Source: Mesodorylaimus sp. YZB2_4
Taxonomy: Eukaryota; Nematoda; Enoplea; Dorylaimida; Dorylaimidae
Direction of reading: 5' to 3'
Length of the DNA: 64,000 nucleotides
Assembly (NCBI GenBank): GCA_030248295.1
Contig: JASANH010000846.1
Location: 1-64,000, forward strand
Both the position numbers and the translations under genes were made by a program. Below the pieces are notes generated by a model. That model searched no databases. It worked only from the letters and a program-made list of their open reading frames with translations, and was not told the DNA's origin. Shown in pieces: positions 1 to 9,463 of the stretch. The number at the start of each line of letters is the position of its first letter. The first letter of the stretch is position 1.

Positions 1-356
1 CTGTCACGTTGCTGTCCGACGTGACCGCGTGTGGAGAAGAGTAATCCCCAGACCAACCGCACTAGACGAGAATTATATTACGGTCCTCCGTACTCTACCG
101 AGCTCGCCTGCTCTGGCCGTAGCCCTGGCGAGCAAGCTTTACAATAACGCACACTACACTACCTGATATCCACGCGGGAGATACAAACTTAACCGTGACA
201 TTCACCTCCCCCTCAGTTTACACGAACTCCTACACGAAACACAAAATATCGAAGCGCAAAAATCATGATCATTGGCGTCGTAAGTCGCCCATCTCCATTG
301 ACATCGTACGACTGTATTGTACGCTGTTGATTGAGTTTGACCGACGTCTCCGATTC

Positions 357-2905
357 CTATTGCACCCACTTCCGTCTCTCCTTCACCAAAGCCACACGAC
401 TGCGCGTGTCCTTCTCCTCCTCCAAGTACCTCTCCGCGTCTCGCATCGCACGAGGCAAACCTGCCGCCTTGGAGGCTAACACCTCCTTATACTGCCTGTA
501 GTCGAAGATGTTATCGCGCTCGACTAGTCCGTACTTCTTCTCGCCGAAGAAGTGTACACGAACCCAATTTGGTTTTATAGGCCTCTTATCCGGGAATTCC
601 GTTTCATCCACTATACGTGCTGGCAAATATGGGTGGTACTTCATTTTGGCCCACACTGCATCACCGACCTTCAGCAGACTTGGTTTGCGTGGCCTATCCA
701 CCTCTGGCACATACCGCTTCACCTGTTCTACGTGAACACGCTTCTCTTCGCCAACTAATCCTCCTTGCGGACGGATAATCAAGTTGTGAGCCGATATCAC
801 TTGCGTGACACGATAGGGTCCAGTCCAGGAGCCCAACAGCTTCGATGATAAGCCTGCCGGTGTATGCATTCGCTTATACATCACCATATCACCAGCCTGA
901 AACTCCTTCTCCAGTTTCGTATTCTTATCCCAACGTTCCTTACGCTGTTCTTGCGCTCGTTCTATGCTCTCATAAGCTAACCTCTGAGCTCGCTCGAGCT
1001 GCTGCACCACGTTCTCGCGATATTCGATCGCGCTGCCAACTTTGTTAGCTGAACTCGAGATACCCGTATCGATCACCAACTGTGCATCAAAACCATGCAT
1101 CAGAAAGAACGGAGTCTCACCCGTCGCTTCATGGACTGACGTATTGTACGCGAATCGGGCAAACGGAACAAAACCACTCCAATTGTCCTGGTGATCTTGG
1201 TCTACGTACATTCTCAGCATATCGCGAAACACGCGATTCACTCTCTCCACCTGACCATCAGTCTGAGGTCTCTACGCAACCGTCAGGGATCGTTTGATGC
1301 GCAATGCCTCGCACACGCCCTGCACCAACTCCGAGGTAAAATTAGCCCCTCTGTCCGACAGCAATCGTCGTGGCGCTCCCCACCGACATATGATCTTGTC
1401 TACCAAGATCTGGGCTACTGTCGCCGCCTTGATATCTGGCGCTGCGAACGCCTCGATGTACTTCGTCAAGTAGTCGCTCACGATTACGACGTATTTACTG
1501 CCATCCCTATCTGTAGGGAATAGACCCGTGGCATCGATCGCCACCAACTCGAACGGATTCTCCACACACAGTGGTTTCAAGGGTGCCCGACCCGTCTGAC
1601 CATACGATATATTCTTCGCACATGGCAAACAACTTTGACACCAGCGAAAAGTGTCCTTGTACATGCCTGGCCAAAAGAACCGTTGCCTCAGCTTGACAAA
1701 GGTCTTCGTGAAACCCAAATGACCTGCCATGGCATCACCATGCAGTGCGTCAAACACCAAGCGCTGCAAGGATAATGGAACTACCATCTGTATCCAATCC
1801 TCTTTTCTCCGTTCTTGCCCCAATGGAAAATGTAGCAATACGCCCATTTCCGAAAGACTAAAGCTCTGCGCAAGCTTTTTTAGCCGCCTCGCATCCCGCG
1901 GATCTTTGGGCAACATTCTTTGTTCCAAATAGTCAATTAGCGCCCGACAGAACTGATCTGCCCTCTGTGCGTCCTTAAGTGTCTGGTCCGACAACTCCAC
2001 TGCTTTTTGTCCGACTGTCTCTACAGCCACTGGGCAAACCATGCACATCGGGCTTCGAGAAAGTGCATCTGCCACAACATTGGTCTTCCCCGGCACATGC
2101 TCTACATCAAACGTGTATTCCGACAACTGGTATACCCACCGTGCAATCCGACCTGTGGGTTCCTTGTGTGCCATCAGCCATTTCAGCGGTTGATGGTCTG
2201 TCCTCAACAGGAACTTTGCCCCATAGAGGTATGGTCGAAAGTGCTTAACATATTCAACAACCGCTAAGCATTCCTTCTCCAGCGCTGAATAATTCTTTTC
2301 AGCTTTCGTTAGCGTCCTTGACGCGTATGCTACGACCCATTTGTCGTTCCCATGCTGTTGATACAGCACTGCCCCGATGCCGACATTCGACGCATCTGTC
2401 TGCAGTATGAACTGCCTTTTGAAATCAGGGAACCGCAAGATCGGTTTGGACACCAACATCTCCTTTAACGCCATAAACGCGTCCTCGCACTGGGTATCCC
2501 AGACGAAGCTCTGATCTTTGCACAGCAGTTTGTACAACGGAGCCGCTATCATGGCAAATCGAGGGATGAAATCCCGATAGAAGTTGCACATACCCAGGAA
2601 CCGCCACACATCCTTGATGTTCTGTGGACCTGGAAACTTCCGCACTGCTGCAACCTTCTTTTCGTCCATGTGGATCCCAGCCTTCGAGACCACATGACCC
2701 AGGAAAGGTACTTCAGCCCTCGCGAAGTGACATTTTGAAGGCTTAACCTTCAAGCCCGCTCTCACCAACCGATCAAACATTTTGCCGATATGCCGCAAGT
2801 GATCGTCAAACGTTTTACTGTAGATCAGTATATCATCGATATACACCAAACAGTGATCCCACTGCAGTCCCGATAGGACCATCTCCAGTAGTAGTCCAGC
2901 CATCG
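357..2905 (-). pseudogene. Ty3/Gypsy pol (RT-RNase H-integrase) with C-terminal PWWP-like domain, broken
   Basis: This is retrotransposon polymerase read on the minus strand. It begins inside the reverse transcriptase palm, just before the YIDD catalytic motif, so the protease and the first half of RT are missing. RNase H follows with its four acidic positions visible (TDAS, EKEC, RTDHQ, VVADALSR). The integrase has an HHCC zinc-binding region, first Asp in VAIDATG, second Asp in SDRGANF and Glu in VERVNR. After the GPY module there is an extra domain of about 100 residues (about 357-680) starting VGDAVWAKMKYHPYLPARI, with HFFGEKKYG and a charged C-terminal helix. That is the pattern of a PWWP domain, not a chromodomain. 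One in-frame TAG at about 1273 replaces the usual Tyr between the second Asp and the Glu. The 5' end stops abruptly near 2905, where an opposite-strand element begins. No intact LTR was identified for this copy. Confidence 0.9.
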
Positions 2906-4599
2906 ATGCGTAAGGATGTGCACAACTACTGCCGTACTTGTTTGATTTGTGCTCGTCGTAAGTCGCCGCATAAGTGGGCGAAAGCACCTTTGGTTTCGAT
3001 TACAGTGGGTAATCTATTCGAACGTATTAGTTTGGATATCGTTGGACCAATGACAACTACACGCGCTGGCAATCAGTACATCTTGAAGCTCATCCATGCA
3101 TTTACAAAGTGGCCGGAAGCAGTCGCAATGCCTGATTGCAGGACTGACACCATTGCACAGATTTTCGTGGAGCATTTTATTTGTCGCTTCAGATGCCCGC
3201 GTACAGTATTTCTGATTTGGGGTCCCAATTCACATCCGATCTGTTTCGTGGTATTTGTCGCTTTCTGGACATCCGCAAGTTATCCGCTACAGCATATCAC
3301 CCACAGTGCGATGGTCAAAGGAGCGACGACCCCATCGCTCCTTTGGTAGGGAGGCAGCCTTCCCTCCAACGCAGGGAGGCCGCACGATACGCTGCTTCCG
3401 CAGTGTGTACGGTGCCCGCAACGCTGGTGGCTAGCTGGTTAGACTGGGTGTTGGCACAAAACGCCAGAACTCCGACGAACATGGGCGCACCCAGCGGTTT
3501 GACGGGGACTTACGCCTCCAGGGACGGCTTCTGAGTTCGTGACGCCAATGCAACCTGTGCAGGCAGGCGTGGGGGAGAGTGCGGCCGAACGAAGTCGGCG
3601 GGACAAAAACTCCGACTGGAGGTAGGCAAGTTTCGCGACTATACCTGACCTAGAAACATCAACTCGAGGGGTTGACGTCCCAGCCAGGGGAGAGTATCGA
3701 TTACTCTCTACCACTCGCCATGGCCTGCCCGGTAGGGGTTACATTTGCCTTTCGCTCGAGTGTGCACTCATCCACGGGTCACTCACCAGCCTCACTGGTC
3801 TATGGCTGAGAGTTGCCGTTCCCGTTCGATCGCGCCTTTGGTTCAGATGACTCGCAGCAATATTCAGCCCGCGACTATGTAGTGCAGTTGAAAAAGCGTT
3901 CAGCCGATGCTTACACCGAAGTACGCAAATCGATTTCCGCAGCTCAGGAACAGCAGCCTAAACAGTATAACACGGCAGCCCATGAATTTCCCTTCAAAGT
4001 CGGCTCATTAGTCATGCTTAGGAGGAATGCAGCACCACGACGTTTGTCTGCCAAACTATGTGATCGTTTTTCGGGTCCATATCGTATTGTCGCAATGCCA
4101 TCGCAAGTGACCGCATGCATTCGTCTGTTGCTTAGGGCTGGCGCTGACAAGCTCATTCACGTGAATCACTTGCAACTATATCGGGGGTCAGTGTCAGGTT
4201 GTCCGGAGGACGAACCAGAATCTGAGAACGATCAGTGGGTGGACATCGAGGAATCGAAGAGTCACGGCACGAATATCACGCATTGTGGGCAGACTTCGCA
4301 ATTAGTACCTGGCTGTTTGGTGTGGGCTAAACTCATATATCCCTCGGTGGCCTGCCCATGTATTGCCAGAGTCGGAAGCCAAAGGTCCAAAACCGCGTAC
4401 AAAGGCTCCTTGGATATTAGTTTATTTTTTCAATGATCGTGATCGCCAGGCTTTTGTGCACCTGAAAGACATCGAGCCATATTTCGAGACAAAGGCGATG
4501 CATGCTTCTCAGAAAAAGGCGATTCGCACAGCCATGGTTAAATTGGAGGAGTTCGCCGCAGCGCATGCACGTCGAGCGGACATCGATGCTAGCGACTGA
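2903..4599 (+). pseudogene. Ty3/Gypsy integrase, 5'-truncated, with C-terminal PWWP-like domain, broken
   Basis: Plus-strand integrase from a different Gypsy family than its minus-strand neighbour. It starts inside the zinc-binding domain (CRTCLICARRK) and continues into the catalytic core: first Asp in SLDIVGPMTT and the target-site region HPQCDGQ. The frame is then interrupted by about 400 bp of foreign DNA (3327-3745). It resumes at the LVYG-ELPFP segment, where a TGA stands at the usual Arg of the LVYGRELP motif. The GPY module (FSGPYRI) lies near 4070-4190. From about 4300 a PWWP-like domain follows (GCLVWAKLIYPSVA, then WILVYFFNDRD and LKDIEPYFE) with a basic C-terminal helix. A frameshift near 4375 splits that domain. 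The stop codon is at 4597-4599. The protease, RT and RNase H are absent. Confidence 0.85.
3327..3745. repeat. Foreign insert interrupting the integrase
   Basis: Integrase homology stops after HPQCDGQ and resumes with residues that normally lie about 60 positions further on, so this segment replaced part of the catalytic core. It holds no recognisable coding sequence. A short inverted repeat of GGGAGGC-type blocks lies near 3347-3380. No clear terminal repeats or target duplication were seen. Confidence 0.5.
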
Positions 4600-4770
4600 A
4601 CCAGTGGCATGACCTTGCTGTGTGTTTTGTGTGCATTTGTTTTACACTGGGTTTCTGTCTATCCACTGCTGACGTTTTTTCTTTCTAGTTGGAATTACGA
4701 TGTTTGGTTGTGAAGGCTCTGTTTCCACCCTAATCATTTAACGAACTCCTTGTTTTGCGGTTTGTTTTAG

Positions 4771-5744
4771 TGATGAGTTTCCGGTGGCGGTGTCAGGAAT
4801 GATGTCATCGATTTGGGTCTCCTGGACGACGCCTGGGAGGCGAATCGAGTTTTGGTCCGGGTCGTCCGGGCCGAGCTTCGTCAGTCAACTGTACTCATCA
4901 CAGGGAGCCGTCGGGGGTGCCAGTGACGGTGCCTCAGTTAGCTCATTCTATACCGCCCTTGGCGGGTCCAGCCGAGAGTGATTTGGACCCGAGGTTTCCA
5001 GAATTTTGGGAACAGCCTTTGGAGGGTGATAGGGTTTCTCAGCGGGAGAAGGCTTTATTGCGGGAGTGTCATCAGTTCTGTAGGTCCCCTGCCATACGCA
5101 CTCTGCGGGATTTTGATAACTCGAGGCTCTCCCTGGGACAACTCCGAGCCTTCGAGCACTCTTATTACGCGTGGGCAGCTTGTGGATTTTGGGCGACTTT
5201 GTATGTTTCTCGCTTTAATATGCTCTGTCAACGATTCTTTGGGGGGCATGGTCCGACGTGAAGCCATTCAGCCCAAAGTCGGGTGCGGAAACGTGAACAT
5301 CAATCCCTGTCGGATCAGGCGCGTGACCATTCTCAGGCACTGGCGGATTGATCACCACAGTTGCTCGAGGACGTCGAAGTCCGTTCAGATTGCTCGTCGT
5401 TGGGAACAGTGGATGTCGTCCTCGATGACACGCCTGATGGGCGAGCGACGTCTCCTGCCGTGACTACGCCTGGTAGGCGACGGGAAGGGTCAGTCTTCCT
5501 TCGATTGGGTCCTCCTGTCAGAGATACCGTACGGCCCGCTCGTAGCGCACAGCTACGTGCCTGGTCCCGAACGCGATCATGGTCAGGTCCCGATCAAGAC
5601 CTTGAGCCCACCGCCAGTCCACACCCACCCCCAGCACGTTACGATCGTTTCCGCTCATCAAGACCACGTTCGCCCTATTCGACTCAGACACTTACTCGTG
5701 CCCAACATGATCGACGTCATTGGTCCAAGCGTGACTTATGGTGA
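4771..5744 (+). pseudogene. Decayed third ORF of the plus-strand Gypsy element
   Basis: Between the pol stop and the 3' LTR lies a degraded reading frame. A first stretch (about 4798-4925) shifts frame at a run of G residues near 4913-4917. It then continues to 5744 in one frame, broken by two TGA codons (5259-5261 and 5349-5351). The C-terminal 100 residues are rich in Arg, Ser and Pro and strongly basic (for example AQLRAWSRTRSWSG), as in nucleic-acid-binding regions. I do not recognise a domain. Position suits an envelope-type or accessory ORF, but the basic tail looks more like a Gag nucleocapsid. Both TGAs could come from CGA by C-to-T change. Confidence 0.45.
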
Positions 5745-5822
5745 TTTGTTTGTTTTTTTTCCTTTCTCGTTTCTTTTTCTTTGAGTCACACGTGGACGTG
5801 TGAGAATTTGGTGAGGGTGTGA

Positions 5823-5996
5823 TGTAGTGATAACGTGATGTTTATTTATAACTGGTTGTAATCATGCCCTTCAACCTTTTGTGTCTGCTCTCGTCGTGTG
5901 TGCCGATGTGGACTAACTAACGATAAGTAGTCTAGTCCCGGGTCGCCGTCTAGTAAAGTCGCTTGGCGTGTGGCGGATGAACATACCGGTACTACA
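5823..5996 (+). repeat. LTR of the plus-strand Gypsy element
   Basis: This 174-bp sequence begins TGTAGTGATAACG and ends GTACTACA, so the ends are the short inverted TGTAGT/ACTACA typical of LTRs. The same sequence recurs as an isolated copy at 41382-41565, which confirms it as a mobile repeat. It sits just after the third ORF, where a 3' LTR is expected. Confidence 0.75.
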
Positions 5997-5998
5997 CC

Positions 5999-6222
5999 AT
6001 GTACATTGCCTGGTTCATATCCTCCTCCACTGCCATGTGGCTGTCCCTTTTCACTGCCTTGTCCTTATCAATGTACATTGCCTTGTCCATGTCCTCCTCC
6101 ACTGCCTCGTGAATGTCATTTTTCACTGCCTAGTCGTTATCCATGTACCTAGCCTTGTTCATGTCCCTCTTAACTGCCTCGTGAATGTCCCTTTTCACTG
6201 CCTTGTCCTCATCCATGCACCA
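5999..6222. repeat. 72-bp imperfect tandem repeat, about three units
   Basis: Units start at 5999, 6071 and 6143 with ATGTAC, and a partial fourth starts at 6215. Each unit contains alternating CACTGCC and CCTTGTCC blocks, so a shorter sub-period is also present. It follows directly after the LTR. No gene is supported here, although 72 is a multiple of three and open frames run through it. Confidence 0.8.
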
Positions 6223-7114
6223 TTCATCAGTCCACAGCGCCCACTCTACATGCCTCAACCGCATCGGCCCCTAACTCTTCGACGGCATTTTCTTTCTTCA
6301 ACCCGCTTAGGCGGAGGTTAGTGCAGCTGAGAGCGCATTTGGGGGGAGGGGGGAGGAGTAATCGGTAATTTTTAAGGGATTGACTTTGTGCGGCTACCCT
6401 GCATAGGGTCCTCTGCCCGATAGCATTGCGTGCCAAGTAAGCAAACCATCGAAGAAAGCGTTCAAACATAGGGCATGCTGAGAATAAAGAACCCGTCGCG
6501 GGATTCTGCATGCGATGGTATCGATGAAGAGACTACTTTTGAATTTCTAGTGAGGGACATTCTTCAACTGGTCCGACAGCCTTAAGGACATACCACATTT
6601 GCATCAGGACAGTGGGGCTAAGGTAAAGCCTGTGATATGGTTCATAGATAATACCTGACCAAAATTATTTCTTTGTGACAAAACGGTGCCAAAAACAGGT
6701 TTCCTTAAAAAGTCTGCACTGGGACGAATTTGAATTTGATTCTGGCGCGTAATTCGCAGGTCACCCACACCTTCGTTGCGAGACCTTTGAACTGCGTATG
6801 ACACGGATCACCACATTACACTTCTGCGCAAACCTCGCCGCACGAAACACTGCCTGCCTGCCTGGGTGCACCGTCATCTTGCATTGCTTCTTGGCTACGC
6901 GATTGTTTTCTGATGAGCATCAATTTTGGAGCTGCAGTTATTCTCGTTTTGTCATCAGCTTTTCATTTAATGTGTGATTAAAAATTTGGTCAATTTTAAT
7001 TTCGTGGTCGTAGATTTGAAAGGTTTGTGGGTCTGATCGATTCGTGGCGGAAGAAACTCTTATATTCGTCCGAACGTAAGAGTTTCTTTCGGTTTCAGAG
7101 AAAAGGCATTCGGA
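6223..7114. other. Intergenic, no feature recognised
   Basis: No coding region, RNA gene or repeat could be supported. The last 100 bases presumably hold the 5' UTR of the gene starting at 7115. No TATA box is obvious. Confidence 0.5.
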
Positions 7115-9463
7115 ATGGCCAACTTGGACGACGACCAGAGGTTTTCTGCCGACGGCGACTTGTTGGAGAATATAGAAGGCGAAAATGCTCCGTTCGGAGG
7201 AAAGTATAAGGCTGAAGAAAAACGGGTAAAAAAATTTCGAAAAATCTCACGACTTTTACGTTTATCAGCCTTTCTTTTAGCCAATTGACGCTGGCTTGTA
7301 CCAGACATTAGGAGGGAAAACGGACTGTCTGCCGGCTGCTGGTAATTTCTTGTATTCTTTTAAGATGTTGATAAATATTTCGTGTCATTTCTATCGCATA
7401 TTCTCATGTCATAGAGATCGAGACAGCAATTGATTTTCAACGTTCGATACTGATGGACTTACCCGAAGCGGAGGATGAAGCCAAGTTTTGGGAAGAAATG
7501 ATTCGAAATAAGGTAAGGCCTTTACGCTGCTATTGTTTTCTTTTGCCGCGAAAATCTTTTCCAGGTCCAATTTATCGTAATATCGGAAGTCGATATTCCA
7601 ACATATCAAAAACTGACCCCGAGAATCGAAAACGAACGCGATTATGGTCGAATCGTTGTTAAAACAGTGTCTGAAACTTCCATGGATGGAGCCATTTTAA
7701 TCATTGTTCAAGTCCTCTTCGAACATGAAAGCGTTAATGTAAGGAGCGGCGTTTTTTAAAACCATTTTCGCATTATTCTTAGCGTCTTTTTTTCTAGATC
7801 AGTCCTGTTGTGCCACACTCATCGAAAGGGGAGATTTCGGACGAGCGGCCTAATTGGTTTCGGAGAAGGCGGGCGTTACCAAAATCGTTATTTTGGGCCG
7901 AAAGTATTCGGCAGGGGCCATGGCCTGCACGATCGAAGCCTATAAGTCAATTCAGAACGGAGTCATCGATCTAAAGAAGTTGTTTGAAATGGGGGAAGAT
8001 TTGAGCGACTTTCTACTGTCGAACTGCTGTATCGACGAACGGTTAGCTAAAGAATACGTCGCTGACTTGCTGCAAGAATTGAGCTCTATAGTACGCTCGC
8101 AAGGTTAGTATACCCCTACTTACTCCTTGTCGTTAGTCGCAACTTGAGTATTCTTTCAGATGTCAAATTTAAACCTAAATTTGATACGGTGGCATCCGCT
8201 CCCGAGTACGCGTGCGATGTAAGCTCAAATTAAGAAGGAGAGGGTCTTTGGTTTTTCATAAGTACTTTCTCTGCTTTTAGCCGAATCCAATTAAGACGTA
8301 CATGGCGAACACGACCGATTTCGATCGGGTCATTAACAAGGTGGTACTTGTTTTACGTATAATCGGCACGCCGACAACAATCGAGGCTGTCAAAGAACGG
8401 GCCATGTAAATCTGCATCTACTTCTTAGAGAAATGCCACGCACTGATTAATCTTTTCTTTATTTCTAGGGCTGAAGGGTTTGTCAAAAATAGCGATGAAA
8501 CAGACAAATGGGAATATGCCGTAAGGAAAAGCAAGAACCGGTTGCGTAAAACCAAAACGGGAAACAGGATTTTGGTAAGGAGTCTGCATGTTGCAGATGG
8601 CATCAGCAAACCTCCTCCTTTTCAGCTTTCGATAGATTGGAGGAACAGGCGAAACTTGGAATTGTGTGCTCAGATACATCAGCCGAATCAGTTATTTTGT
8701 TTGGACGAATTGCCAACGTGGGCCGATATTTGTGGGATCGGTTGTGAGTCGTTCAAGCTTTCTCTTGCTTGGCAAGTTATCCATTTGCAACTTTTCAGCC
8801 GCGCAAGGAATAGATGAAAAAATTTCCGTTGTTACGGTCGATATTAGCAAGATTCGTCTGGATGGTGTGATTACGGTTGGTATGTCATTTCTAATCTTTT
8901 ACCAGCTGTAACTAAAATTGCTTCATTTTTTGCGCATACAGGCTTTGATGAATCGCGTAAAAATGGAATGAAAATCGAAGAGGCCAACGCTGCGCAACCA
9001 GCCAAATGTAAGTTTTACAATGTTATATGGGGCTTACAGTGTCAACTAGCGGCTCCTTCTTCTAGACGTGATTCGACTTGGATTGGCGGACAAGAATATG
9101 ATTGAAGCCAGCGTTATGGGCGTCCTGAATACATGCTTTGAGAAAGGCATAAAGAGCGTGGTAAGATATTTTCTGCAGTAATTTTTGGTTGAATGTGATA
9201 TTGTTTTATTTATCGCTTCAGGGAATTAGTTTCCCAGTGCCTGGGTTGCCGTGGCCCGACAGTGAGTTTATTTGCGCGTTAATAAAAGGCATGGCTAATT
9301 GGATGAAGAACGCGAGCAATGCGGCACAAGTGAGCAAAACTCGCTGGGTGGTAATCTATCACTCTTCTATCTCTATCTGTTCTAGGGACCGCAAGTAGTG
9401 TTCTGCTCTTCATCGGGATTTGTGGCCATTCTGAAAAAGTATTTGGACGAGCAGTTCAAATAA
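7115..9463 (+). CDS. PTP-like pseudophosphatase fused to a macro-like domain
   Basis: Multi-exon gene with ATG at 7115 and TAA at 9461-9463. Exons 2-3 resemble the N-terminal half of a tyrosine phosphatase domain: LPEAEDEAKFWEEMIRNKV followed by FIVISE, and DYGRIVV as in the YGxIxV strand. The segment at the catalytic loop reads KIVILGRKYSAGAMACTIEA, where an active enzyme has HCxxGxxR-S/T. The catalytic Cys and His are absent, so it should be inactive. The frame near 7800-7865 is unclear: either an acceptor at about 7865 or a frameshift joins the pieces. The C-terminal exons (about 8815-9463) resemble a macro domain, with VVTVDISKIRLDGVITV and LADKNMIEASVMGVL then GIKSV. The ADP-ribose loop is not canonical (PVPGLPWPDSE in place of a GTG-type loop). 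A KH-like stretch may lie between. The family calls rest on motif reading by eye. Confidence 0.6.

Noticed and set aside
1..356. LTR of the minus-strand Gypsy element
   Set aside because: Position is right, but no second copy or clear TG...CA ends could be found within the window.
357..4599. Chromodomain at the integrase C termini
   Set aside because: The VWAK start, the FFG-type strand and the helical end fit PWWP better than the chromodomain pattern; a fold prediction is still needed.
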